Shown here: positions 37,178 to 45,458 of the stretch, piece by piece
Position numbering within the stretch: the first letter of the stretch is position 1
How the letters are laid out: each line of letters opens with the position of its first letter
Source: Roseimicrobium sp. ORNL1
GTDB lineage: Bacteria > Verrucomicrobiota > Verrucomicrobiia > Verrucomicrobiales > Verrucomicrobiaceae
Assembly (NCBI RefSeq): GCF_011044495.1
Contig: NZ_CP049143.1
Location: 62,001 to 126,000 of the forward strand
Length of the DNA: 64,000 nucleotides
Reading direction: 5' to 3'
Position numbers and translations under genes: made by a program
The notes under the pieces: generated by a model
What the model saw: only the letters and a program-made list of their open reading frames with translations
The model's database searches: none
What the model was told of the DNA's origin: nothing

Positions 37178-37198
37178 CGGATATCCCCGGACAAGCGC

Positions 37199-37383
37199 TG
37201 CTGCGAGATAGTGGCCGACTTTCTCCGAAAGTCGCTGCACTTCAAACGTTCCAAGGTGTGGCCATCTGAGTGAAGTCTGAGAGAGCGACTGGAATCACTC
37301 TCTCAGCCTGCAGGCCAAATCAAGCATGTGGGTAGTATCGTCCGCAGCGACTTTCGGAGAAAGTCGGCCACTATCTCGCTGCA
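37199..37383. repeat. 185-bp palindromic element (REPIN-like inverted pair)
   Basis: Two perfect 36-nt arms in inverted orientation (37203-37238 and 37344-37379) are separated by 105 bp; one mismatch further out, three more bases pair on each side. Each arm contains its own short dyad GACTTTCTCCGAAAGTC. Between the arms lies a further hairpin with 8-bp stems (TGAGAGAG at 37278-37285 and CTCTCTCA at 37298-37305). The element sits between two convergent genes, so it may also act as a bidirectional terminator. The nested-dyad structure is that of two REP units in inverted orientation. Confidence 0.8.
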
Positions 37384-37397
37384 AGCTTTTATAGCTG

Positions 37398-38645
37398 CTA
37401 CCCCTCCAACTCCGCGCGCAGCACATCCATCATGCGCTTCATGCGGTCATCTGCCACGGCTTTGCCTTTGGCGGCCTTCGCTTTGGCGGCAGCTTGATCG
37501 TTCACGATGGCCAGCACCGCAGGCGTGAGGCCTTTCTCCGCCTCATCGAAGTCATGATCGAATAGCCACTCGCTCAGACCAATGTCCTTCCACATGAATC
37601 CCTTGCTGGTCTGCTCCTTGTAGCGGCACACAATCGCCGGAATGCCGTGGCCGATGCACATGATGGGGCTGTGCTGTTCGTTGCCGAAGAGGCCCGCGCT
37701 GCGGTTGTACACGCTCTGCGCGAAATCGGTGAGCCAGTAGTCCTGCCTCCACACGACCTTCTTTTTCACGTCCTCGGGAAGCTTGTCGTAGATCATCTCC
37801 TTGTTCAGCTTCATCTGGCTGGCGTCTTCAGGGCAGAGCAGCACTTTCATCGGCGTCTGCTGCGCCACCGCGATGACCGCATTGCGTAGCGGCGCGATGT
37901 CATGCTCCTTCATCTCCTCATTCCGGGCGTTCTTCTTCTCGTCGAACTTCACGCCCTTCTTGATTTCCCAGTAGGGCGTGTTGCGCAGCTTCGGGATGCA
38001 GCAGACGAACTTTCCATCTTCAAGACCCACTTCCTTGAGCCACGCAGCAGCAGGCTCGTCATTCACGAGGTCGCATGCAAAGGTCGCGTCGGGCCCGAAC
38101 TCCATGATGGGACTGGTGGCGCCTTTGGACTTGGCCAACTCCAGGGAAACAGAATCGCGGAAGAAGGCGAACTTCGCGCCGCTGATCACCTTCACGCCTT
38201 CGCCCTTGTCCGCACCACCACCGCTCCACGTCACGCCGCCGATGCCATACGGTTTGCCGGTCTTCTCGGTCCACTCGAGGATCGACTTCTGCCCGACGAT
38301 GCCTGGGCCTGAGCCGTGCAGCAGGAAGTCATGTGTCTCGAAGGCCTCCTTCTTGGCCTCTGCGGTCGTCCCCATGATCTTCAGCTTGGGGAAGCGCTTC
38401 GTCAGCATCTCGGCGACGCCGTTCTCCACGCTGCTGGGCCAGAGGGTCACTTCATACTCTGGCAGATGCTTCTCCAGCAGATGTAGCATGCCGGGCGTAT
38501 GCGCGATGTCGCCAATGTTCACTGTCTGCCACGAGGAACGCAGCAGGATGCGCTTCCCGGCCTTCGCTTTCACTTCTTGAGCGGTGGCAAGAGACGGCAG
38601 GGCAGCAGAAGCGATGGCAGTATGAAGAAAGCGGCGACGGTTCAT
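37398..38645 (-). CDS. Exported polysaccharide pyruvyl transferase family protein
   Basis: 415 residues from the ATG at 38645, which opens with a twin-arginine signal (MNRRRFLHTAIASAALPSLATA). The rest matches the PF04230 fold: RSSWQTVNIGDIAHTPGMLHLL at the start, DFLLHGSGPGI, GGVTWSGGG, AKFAFFRDSVSLELAKSKG, and a C-terminal half with GLFGNEQHSPIMCIGHGIPAI. Known members transfer pyruvate ketals to sugars in the cytoplasm using PEP, so an exported member is unexpected and may have a different chemistry. The downstream side faces the palindromic repeat. The FAD-dependent oxidoreductase gene lies upstream on the same strand with a 60-bp gap, so the two are probably co-transcribed. Confidence 0.8.
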   Translation of the reverse strand: MNRRRFLHTAIASAALPSLATAQEVKAKAGKRILLRSSWQTVNIGDIAHTPGMLHLLEKHLPEYEVTLWPSSVENGVAEMLTKRFPKLKIMGTTAEAKKEAFETHDFLLHGSGPGIVGQKSILEWTEKTGKPYGIGGVTWSGGGADKGEGVKVISGAKFAFFRDSVSLELAKSKGATSPIMEFGPDATFACDLVNDEPAAAWLKEVGLEDGKFVCCIPKLRNTPYWEIKKGVKFDEKKNARNEEMKEHDIAPLRNAVIAVAQQTPMKVLLCPEDASQMKLNKEMIYDKLPEDVKKKVVWRQDYWLTDFAQSVYNRSAGLFGNEQHSPIMCIGHGIPAIVCRYKEQTSKGFMWKDIGLSEWLFDHDFDEAEKGLTPAVLAIVNDQAAAKAKAAKGKAVADDRMKRMMDVLRAELEG

Positions 38646-38705
38646 GAGACTTGTATGGCTGGATGCTTGTGAAAGGCTGATGCGTGGCACTGGAAATCAC
38701 CAGTA

Positions 38706-40355
38706 CTATTTCTCGGGAGTGGCGAGGACCTGTCCATCCTTCAGCAGGCGATCGCGCAGTTTCGTGTACTCCACCTTCTGCACGGGCACACCATCTTCTA
38801 TGGCTAAGACAGCAGCCGTGGCGGCGGATTGCCCGGCAACCATGAAGGTGAACTCAATGCGGTACGCACCATACGACACATAGCTGGAAGAAGGGCAGGT
38901 GGGCGTGAGCAGGTTAGTGCACTCGGCAAGCTTGGGAACGAGTGAGCGATAGGGGATTCCGCAGGGAATCCAGTCCGCAGTCTTCGAGGCATCAAACACC
39001 GCGCCTTCATTCCACACGGCTCCATCCTTCACAAGGCGACGCGCGTGGTGCAGATCCGGTGGCCACCAGATGAGGCCCACGGAGTCTTCCACTGGTGCGG
39101 GATTCTCTTTGCGCACATGCGCCGCGGTGAGCACAAAGTCGCTCACCATGCGGCGCCCATTGCGCACGTAGAAGATGCGAGGCCAGCCACCGTTGTCGGC
39201 AAATTCATCACGGCACAGGCCCCAGCCTTCCCACAACTTCCGGATGCGCTCTGGCACCGCAGGGTCATTCACCATGAACCAGTACACACCCTGGATGTAG
39301 TCGCGGCTGTTCTTGACCATCTTCTCGCGCTCCGCATAGCTGGCGGTGGGGTAGTGATGATTCCATCCCGTGAAGTTGCCGGCGAGCGAGTGCCACGAAC
39401 CCGGGTCGGTCTTGCCATTGGGCACTGAGGGGCTTGGTCCCGGAATGCCACCACCTGCAGCGAGGTAGCGACGCTGCAATTCATAGTGCGCCGGATCGTA
39501 GTTGTTCGGCTTCGTGATGGAGATGCGGTTCGCGGGATCCTTTGTCAGACACAGGCGGAAAGCGTAGCCCTGGATGGCATCATCCGGGGCTCCTTGCTCA
39601 CCGAGAGGTTCATCCTGCACGCCGAAAAGTACACCACTCTTTGAGTCACCCGGCGTCTTGTACGGATCGATGCGCCGGTCCATCTGCCCATGCTTCGTAT
39701 CGGTGCGGATGCCGTTCTTCGTCTCGTTGTACATCGCATTCCCCTCGCGACCGACGACGAAGCTGACTCCGGCGAAATCCATCAGGTCACCCTCATACGT
39801 CGCATCGATGAATACCTTCGCCGCGATCTCCGCACCATTCTCGGCTCGGATGCTCACGATGCGCGCACCCTCCTTCTTCACGCCATTCTTCTCCGCCAGA
39901 CGGTGTCCCTTCAACACACGCACCCCGGCCTCTTTCATCCACGCGTCGAACACCGCCTCCGCCACATGCGGCTCGAACCTCCACAGGCCCGTCTTCTTTT
40001 CCCGGGCGCGCAGCATTTGCTCAAATGCGTCCTGCCGTCCGTAGCTCGCGCTGATGCGCCGATAGAACTCCAATGCCAAACCACCGACGGCCGGGCTGTT
40101 CTGGAAGCCCGCGTGGTTGTCGATATCCGTGCCGCCCAGCCCTTCCACGCTCATCCCACCGATGTGCTGGCCAGCCTCCACGAGCACCACGGACTTGCCC
40201 ATCTTAGCCGCCTGCACCGCCGCAACCGCGCCGGCGCTGGTACCGCCATAGATGCAGATATCTGCTTCAACACGGCCAGACTCCGCACGCGCATCATTCG
40301 CAGCCGGAAAACCAAGAAGAACCAATGCAGCGAGGAGGAATCGAGGAAGTTTCAC
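38706..40355 (-). CDS. Exported FAD-dependent oxidoreductase (PF12831 type)
   Basis: 549 residues from a GTG at 40355, which gives the signal peptide VKLPRFLLAALVLLGFPAANDARA; a longer GTG start at 40418 puts 21 unlikely residues in front. The dinucleotide-binding motif is ICIYGGTSAGAVAAVQAAKMG (Gly-rich GxSxG variant), then SVVLVEAGQHIGGMSVEGLGG. The region FIDATYEGDLMDFAGV is the usual FAD-dependent strand of this family. PF12831 proteins are often secreted in Planctomycetota and Verrucomicrobiota and sit in polysaccharide-use loci; substrates are unknown. A co-transcription partner (pyruvyl-transferase-like gene) follows 60 bp downstream. Upstream lies the sulfite reductase terminator. Confidence 0.85.
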   Translation of the reverse strand: MKLPRFLLAALVLLGFPAANDARAESGRVEADICIYGGTSAGAVAAVQAAKMGKSVVLVEAGQHIGGMSVEGLGGTDIDNHAGFQNSPAVGGLALEFYRRISASYGRQDAFEQMLRAREKKTGLWRFEPHVAEAVFDAWMKEAGVRVLKGHRLAEKNGVKKEGARIVSIRAENGAEIAAKVFIDATYEGDLMDFAGVSFVVGREGNAMYNETKNGIRTDTKHGQMDRRIDPYKTPGDSKSGVLFGVQDEPLGEQGAPDDAIQGYAFRLCLTKDPANRISITKPNNYDPAHYELQRRYLAAGGGIPGPSPSVPNGKTDPGSWHSLAGNFTGWNHHYPTASYAEREKMVKNSRDYIQGVYWFMVNDPAVPERIRKLWEGWGLCRDEFADNGGWPRIFYVRNGRRMVSDFVLTAAHVRKENPAPVEDSVGLIWWPPDLHHARRLVKDGAVWNEGAVFDASKTADWIPCGIPYRSLVPKLAECTNLLTPTCPSSSYVSYGAYRIEFTFMVAGQSAATAAVLAIEDGVPVQKVEYTKLRDRLLKDGQVLATPEK

Positions 40356-40451
40356 AGGGGTGAGGATAGCAAAGCATAACGCAGGACACCACAGGCCAAA
40401 GTGCCCACTGTGCCGCACAGATACCTAAGTACCGTCCCGCGCCATCTGGAC

Positions 40452-40487
40452 GAAAAAAATGCGCCACCCCTCATCGGAGTAGCGCAT
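40452..40487 (-). terminator. Rho-independent terminator of cysJI
   Basis: Read on the minus strand: stem ATGCGCTACTCC, loop GATGA, stem GGGGTGGCGCAT (12 base pairs, two or three of them G-U), followed directly by seven U residues. It lies 25 bp after the cysI stop codon (40513) and is the clearest terminator in the window. Confidence 0.88.
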
Positions 40488-40512
40488 CTCAAAACAATCT
40501 CCTATCCCAAGC

Positions 40513-42234
40513 CTAGCTCGCCGGGATGGCTTCGGGCTTGATGTTCTTGTGGAAATCGTCGCCCTGCACGGTGGCATTTACATACCCGGTGCGGATGACG
40601 AAGTCACCGAAGTGTTCACCTTCATCGGCCTCCTTCGCATAGCGCTTCAGGATGGGGGACAGCAGATCGATGATCTCGCCCGCTGCCACGTCCTGACGGT
40701 AGAGTTTGCTCAGGCGCTGGCCGGCATGGCCACCACCAAGGTAAACGTTGTACCGGTCCGGACCACGACCCACGAAGCCGATCTCCGAGATGAAGGGGCG
40801 GCCGCAACCGTTCGGGCAGCCCGTCATACGGACGGTGATGGCGTCATGACGCAGGCCATACTCCTCGAGCTTCTCTTCGAGGTTGGTGATGACTTCCGGC
40901 AGATAACGTTCCGCTTCCGCGAGGGCCAGACCGCAAGTGGGCAGGGCCACGCAAGCGATGGTAGCCAGACGCATGGCACTCTGCTCATGGGCGCGGTGCA
41001 TGCCGTACTTCTCAAGGAGCGCCTCCACCTCCGCGCGCTTCTTCGCGGAGACATTGGCAATCATGAGATTCTGGTTCGCAGTCAGGCGGAAGTCGCCGTC
41101 ATGAATCTTGGCGATCTCACGCAGGCCCGTGAGCATGGGATAGGTCGGTGTATCCAGCACGCGACCGCCGGAGACGAAGAGCGTGAAGTGGAAATTGCCC
41201 GCTTCATCCTCCACCCAGCCGTAGCGGTCGCCATTGTCCTCGAAGTGATAAGGACGCGTCGGCTCCAGATCATAGCCGAGGTAGGTGTTCACCTGCTTGA
41301 GGAACCAATCCACGCCGTAGTCCTGCACCGTGTACTTCAGGCGGGAGTGCTTGCGATCGGTGCGGTCACCGTAGTCGCGCTGCACCAGGAGCACCTTCTC
41401 GGCGACATCCACGACCTTCTCCGCCGGGCAGTAGCCGATGACGTCGGCAATGCGCGGATAGGTGGCTTCATTGCCATGAGTCATGCCCATGCCGCCACCG
41501 ATGGCGACATTGTAACCGACGACCTTGCCGTTCTCGACGATGGCGATGAAGGACAGGTCGTTGGCGAAGATGTCCACGTCGTTGCTCGGAGGCACGGCGA
41601 TGGTGATCTTGAACTTACGCGGGAGATAGGTCTTGCCGTAGATGGGCTCCTGCTCCTCCTCAGTCGTCTTCACCTTCTCGCCATCGAGCCAGATTTCATG
41701 GTAGGCACGAGTCTGGGGAGTGAGGTGCGCGGAGATATCGCGAGCCGCCTGGATCACCTCCGCATGCACGGAGGAGAGGAAGGGGTTCGGATTGCACATC
41801 ACGTTGCGGTTCACGTCGCCGCACGCCGCGATGGTATCCATGGCGCAGTCATTGATTTCCTTGATGGTGCGCTTCAAGTTCGACTTGATCACCCCGTGAA
41901 GCTGGAAGGCCTGGCGCGTGGTCAGCTTGATGGTCTCATTCGCATACTGCATGGCCATGCGGTCCGTCTCCAGCCACTGGTGCGGCGTGGCCACACCCCC
42001 GGGCAGGCGGATGCGCAGCATGAAGGAGAATGCCTTCTCCAGGCGGTGCTTGCGGCGGTCCGGACGCAGGTCACGGTCATCCTGCTGGTAGCTGCCGTGG
42101 AACTTCAGCAACTGCTGGTCATCCTCCGAAAGCGAACCCGTGGAGAGATCCGCCAGACCTTCTGCGATGGTACCACGCAGGTAGTTGGAGCGGGTCTTGA
42201 TGCCTTCGTTGGCGGAGAGTTTCTTTTCTGACAT
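40513..42234 (-). CDS. cysI: Assimilatory sulfite reductase (NADPH) hemoprotein, beta subunit
   Basis: 573 residues, the usual length. The siroheme/4Fe-4S ligands are all present: C428-x5-C434 (CVALPTC) and C473-x3-C477 (CPNGC), in the context [15 protein letters not shown]. The N-terminal half has the [17 protein letters not shown] and QAFQLHGV regions of the nitrite/sulfite reductase ferredoxin-like half domain and [10 protein letters not shown]. It reduces sulfite to sulfide with six electrons supplied by CysJ, providing sulfide for cysteine synthesis. Located directly downstream of cysJ (93 bp) and closed by a strong terminator. Confidence 0.97.
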   Translation of the reverse strand: MSEKKLSANEGIKTRSNYLRGTIAEGLADLSTGSLSEDDQQLLKFHGSYQQDDRDLRPDRRKHRLEKAFSFMLRIRLPGGVATPHQWLETDRMAMQYANETIKLTTRQAFQLHGVIKSNLKRTIKEINDCAMDTIAACGDVNRNVMCNPNPFLSSVHAEVIQAARDISAHLTPQTRAYHEIWLDGEKVKTTEEEQEPIYGKTYLPRKFKITIAVPPSNDVDIFANDLSFIAIVENGKVVGYNVAIGGGMGMTHGNEATYPRIADVIGYCPAEKVVDVAEKVLLVQRDYGDRTDRKHSRLKYTVQDYGVDWFLKQVNTYLGYDLEPTRPYHFEDNGDRYGWVEDEAGNFHFTLFVSGGRVLDTPTYPMLTGLREIAKIHDGDFRLTANQNLMIANVSAKKRAEVEALLEKYGMHRAHEQSAMRLATIACVALPTCGLALAEAERYLPEVITNLEEKLEEYGLRHDAITVRMTGCPNGCGRPFISEIGFVGRGPDRYNVYLGGGHAGQRLSKLYRQDVAAGEIIDLLSPILKRYAKEADEGEHFGDFVIRTGYVNATVQGDDFHKNIKPEAIPAS

Positions 42235-42327
42235 TGCGGTGAGGCCGCGATAGGTGAGCTGCGGCGTTGTTCGTTGTTTGCTTATTAAAGGGGTCGGGCG
42301 GGCAGGCGGTGGGTGAGCGGACCGGAG

Positions 42328-44112
42328 TTAGTACACGTCGCGCTGGTAGCGTTTGGCCTTCTTGAGATCCTCGACGTAGGCTTCCGCAGCCTCCTTGGAC
42401 TTGCCGCCCTGCTTGGCGACGATGTCCAGAAGTGCTTCGTTCACGTCATGGGCCATGCGGGAGGCGTCACCGCACACATAGAGGTGCGCGCCCTCCTGCA
42501 GCCAGGCATACAATTCTGCGGCGCGGTCATGCATGCGGTGCTGCACATACACTTTCTCCGGCTGGTCACGGGAGAAGGCGACATCCAGCTTCGAGAGGGC
42601 ACCGTTCTTCAGATGCTCCTGCCACTCGACCTGGTAGAGGAAGTCGTACATGTAGCGCTGGTCGCCAAAGAAGAGCCAGGATTTGCCCGCGTGACCGAGG
42701 GCCGCACGATGCTCCACAAAGGCGCGGAAAGGTGCCACGCCCGTACCGGGTCCAATCATGATCACCGGCGTATCTCCGGAGGCAGGCAGGCGGAAGTTCT
42801 TGTTCTCATTCGCATACACACCCACGCGGTCACCGGCGCCCACGAGATCCGCGAGGTAGGTGGAAGCCACACCCTTGCGCGGTTGGCCATGGGCGTTGTA
42901 GCGCACGGAGGACACCGTGAGGTGCACCTCGCCGGGATGCGCCAGCGGGCTGGAGGCGATGGAATACAAACGGGAGGGAAGCTTGCGCAGCGCGGAGACG
43001 AGGTCCGCCGCCGAGAGGCCCTTCGGCAGGAAGTCCGCAATCGCATCGGCGATCCAGCGGCCCCAGAGGTAATCCTTGAGCTGGTCCTTGGAACCTTCCG
43101 CGAGCAGCTTGGTGAGGTTCTTGGACTTGGTGAAGGCCTGCAGCTTCGTCAGCACCTGCTTGGAAAGGGCCGTGATGTCCAGATCATCGCGCAGCGCTTC
43201 CGCCAGCGACTTGCTGCCGCTGCCATTGAGCTCCACGGCTTCCGTACCGGTCAGCTTGGCGGCCTTCAGGATGCCCTCCACGACATCCGGGGCATTCTGC
43301 GGAATGATGGCCAGCGAATCACCCGGCTCATACGAAATGCCGGAGCCTTCCAGCGAGATTTCATAGTGCCACGTTTCCTTGGCCGTGCCCCTGCCATTCA
43401 GCAGCACGCGCTCGGAGAGCTCAGCTGCGAAAGGATTCTTGCGGTCGTAGACCGTTGCTGCGGGAGCAAAGGAGAACCCACCAAACGCAGGCGCTGCGGC
43501 AGCACCACCCGTCGCACCAGCCACTGGGCCAAAGGCCTCCAGCGCAGCCGTGAGCCAGCTACGATGTGAGTCTTCATAATCCACGTCGCAATCCTGACGC
43601 GGGGAGAGGCGGGTCGCGCCGAGGGATTCCAGGCGTGCATCCACGTCCTTGCCCGTCTGGCAGAAGCGTTCGTAGGAGGTGTCTCCCAAGGCGCACACGG
43701 AGAAGCGCAGCTTCGGGAATGTGAGCGAGGTGCTCATCAGGTCCTTGTGGAAAGCCACGGCCGTCTCGGGTGGGTCGCCATCGCCCCAGGTGCTGACAAT
43801 CACGAGCAGGTTCTCCACCTTGCCGAGGTCTGCCACCGCGAGGTCGGACATGTTCTTGGCCGTCGCGGAGAAGCCACGCTTCTTCGCTTCCTTGACCGTG
43901 AGATCCGCGAGTTTCTCTGAGTTTCCGGATTCCGTGCCGTACAGCACCGTCAGCTTCGGACCCGCCGCAGGGGCTGCGGGAGCCGAGCCAGCGGGATCGC
44001 CGGCGGAGAGGTAACCACCCAGCCAGAAGCGTTGCGCAGGGGAGAAACCGGCCAGGAGATCCTGCAGGATGCGGCGCTGGTCGGGAGAGAACGGTGAGTG
44101 CTCAGGAAGCAT
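42328..44112 (-). CDS. cysJ: Assimilatory sulfite reductase (NADPH) flavoprotein, alpha subunit
   Basis: 594 residues. A flavodoxin-like FMN domain (about 49-195; LTVLYGTESGNSEKLADL, IVSTWGDGDPPE), a FAD-binding ferredoxin-NADP reductase domain with connecting region (about 225-450; SRLYSIASSP), and an NADP(H) domain (PVIMIGPGTGVAPFRAF, YVCGDASRMAHDV) ending in the typical KRYQRDVY. It passes electrons from NADPH through FAD and FMN to CysI. The linker after the FMN domain is Ala/Gly-rich. It is first in the cysJ-cysI order. A 315-bp gene-free stretch lies upstream, where the promoter should be. No riboswitch is recognisable. Confidence 0.96.
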   Translation of the reverse strand: MLPEHSPFSPDQRRILQDLLAGFSPAQRFWLGGYLSAGDPAGSAPAAPAAGPKLTVLYGTESGNSEKLADLTVKEAKKRGFSATAKNMSDLAVADLGKVENLLVIVSTWGDGDPPETAVAFHKDLMSTSLTFPKLRFSVCALGDTSYERFCQTGKDVDARLESLGATRLSPRQDCDVDYEDSHRSWLTAALEAFGPVAGATGGAAAAPAFGGFSFAPAATVYDRKNPFAAELSERVLLNGRGTAKETWHYEISLEGSGISYEPGDSLAIIPQNAPDVVEGILKAAKLTGTEAVELNGSGSKSLAEALRDDLDITALSKQVLTKLQAFTKSKNLTKLLAEGSKDQLKDYLWGRWIADAIADFLPKGLSAADLVSALRKLPSRLYSIASSPLAHPGEVHLTVSSVRYNAHGQPRKGVASTYLADLVGAGDRVGVYANENKNFRLPASGDTPVIMIGPGTGVAPFRAFVEHRAALGHAGKSWLFFGDQRYMYDFLYQVEWQEHLKNGALSKLDVAFSRDQPEKVYVQHRMHDRAAELYAWLQEGAHLYVCGDASRMAHDVNEALLDIVAKQGGKSKEAAEAYVEDLKKAKRYQRDVY

Positions 44113-44427
44113 TGTCTGTCGGGTTGGCTCTGGGAGGTGGGGACGAGTGAGGATGGACTGGCAATGAGCAAAAAAGCGTCACAGCATGGCCGGCTTGCTG
44201 GCTGGGAGCATGTCTGCAACACTCCGCATCCGTTCGGTGTTCCGATTCGGTCGAGCAGAGGTCAGGCAGGTCAGCATTTAGGGCGCACTTTTGACGAGGA
44301 GCGGGGACCCGGCTTTGCCGGTCCTAGCGTCCATCCCTACACTGGGGCCTAAACCCGAAAAAACAATCTGTAATTCAAGGCGGCAGGGCGGGACGGCCGC
44401 CCTTCGCCAGAGTGACTGATGAGGTGT
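44113..44427. other. 315-bp gene-free region upstream of cysJ
   Basis: No coding potential was found. It contains two modest hairpins: 44305-44324 (GGACC...GGTCC, with a bulge) and 44386-44402 (GGGCGG/CCGCCC, 5-nt loop), the second just downstream of the small membrane protein gene on the minus strand. Neither is followed by an immediate T-run. The cysJ promoter presumably lies here but cannot be placed. Confidence 0.5.
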
Positions 44428-44652
44428 TCAAACCATCAGTGCAAGCATGGCGAAGAGCTTCAGGGCAATCAGCCAACAGATGACCATCTGCGCCTTGGAA
44501 TAGGTGCGCTCCCCGCTCGTCTCCGCCGGCTTGTCCGGGTCCACCGCGAACCACACGTTCATGTTCTTGAACATCCACACACCGACAAGGATCGTGACAA
44601 AAAAACCGCCCCAGAAGAAGATCTTCAGCGGCATCATCGATAGAGGTTCCAT
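44428..44652 (-). CDS. Small membrane protein with two hydrophobic segments
   Basis: 74 residues if begun at the ATG at 44652 (MEPLSMMPLKIFFWGG); a start at 44637 or 44634 would trim five or six residues and the open frame extends to 44733. The first membrane segment is about IFFWGGFFVTILVGVWMF and the second about MVICWLIALKLFAMLALMV, joined by a hydrophilic loop containing DPDKPAETSGERTYSK. No family recognised. It lies between the STN-like gene and cysJ on the same strand, with 127 and 315 bp of separation, so no operon link can be claimed. Confidence 0.6.
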   Translation of the reverse strand: MEPLSMMPLKIFFWGGFFVTILVGVWMFKNMNVWFAVDPDKPAETSGERTYSKAQMVICWLIALKLFAMLALMV

Positions 44653-44780
44653 AGATGTGCCCAAGGTCCGCCAAACCGGGAAATCAGCCAGATACAGGAG
44701 GGACCTTTCTGTACATGTACAGATTTTCTCCAAAACCAGTACAGTCGTCGACCCAAATAGCCTTCACTTGAGCCGGCGAT

Positions 44781-45404
44781 TCAGCCATCGCCGGCTCTTC
44801 CAAGCAGCTTCCAAAGATGGATAAAGGTCTCGACCTCATCCCGGAAACCGGTGACCCACAGGTATCTGGTACCATCAATGTCGAATGTTTTGACTGTCTC
44901 AAACCTGCTCACATCCAAGTGGCGTTTTGCCAGCGCATCAAGCAAGCCTGCAGCTGTCACGTCAGCAGGCACCTTGAGTGCCCGCTGTACGTTTGGAGTG
45001 AGTGGCATCACCCGGGTGGTGTCCGTGTAGTACGGCTCACCGTATGGAAAGAAGGCCACGCTCCGGCCATGAAGCGTGTACAGCCAGCCTGATGCGAGAG
45101 CGACACTATGGCAGGCCTCGCCAAAAGGCACGTCCTTGAGCGACATAGTAACCTTCACGAAGGAGGAAACGGGGCCGACAAGTATGTAGCCGGAGAGCCT
45201 GTCGTCCTCAGGATACTGCCGCCGATACAGCTTGATCAGTTGGTCGACGGCGGAACTCACGGAAAGCTCTTTGAACTCTACGCTTGGCAGGGGCTTCTCC
45301 CAAATCGAGCGCTCCCCACTTTTGTTTTCAGGCGTGCCTTGAGAAAGACAGTCCGAAGCGAATACCATGGCTATCGACAGGAATAACGCGAATCGCATGC
45401 TCAT
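44781..45404 (-). CDS. Exported protein with a secretin/TonB short N-terminal (STN)-like domain
   Basis: 207 residues from the ATG at 45404 (second ATG two codons later). A signal peptide (MSMRFALFLSIAMVFASDCLS) is followed by a segment at about 41-120 with the strand-helix-strand pattern of STN domains, best seen in VKVTMSLKDVPFGEACHSVALASGWLYTLHG. In secretins and TonB-dependent receptors this domain binds partner proteins in the periplasm; here it stands alone with about 85 extra residues, which include a second similar pattern (VPADVTAAGLLDALAKRHLDV). No catalytic residues are evident. Function unknown; a periplasmic adaptor role is a guess. Confidence 0.65.
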   Translation of the reverse strand: MSMRFALFLSIAMVFASDCLSQGTPENKSGERSIWEKPLPSVEFKELSVSSAVDQLIKLYRRQYPEDDRLSGYILVGPVSSFVKVTMSLKDVPFGEACHSVALASGWLYTLHGRSVAFFPYGEPYYTDTTRVMPLTPNVQRALKVPADVTAAGLLDALAKRHLDVSRFETVKTFDIDGTRYLWVTGFRDEVETFIHLWKLLGRAGDG

Positions 45405-45458
45405 GAGAGAAGCCGATGCCTGGATGAGAGATCAAGAACATTGTGGTGTGCCTACCAT

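Noticed and set aside
37063-37528. Short frames on both strands containing the peptide DFRRKSATIS
   Set aside because: They arise from the two inverted 36-nt arms; repeat, not genes.
40549-42231. 560-codon open frame antisense to cysI
   Set aside because: Lies entirely opposite a well-supported enzyme gene; high GC at third positions opens antisense frames. No protein-like features.
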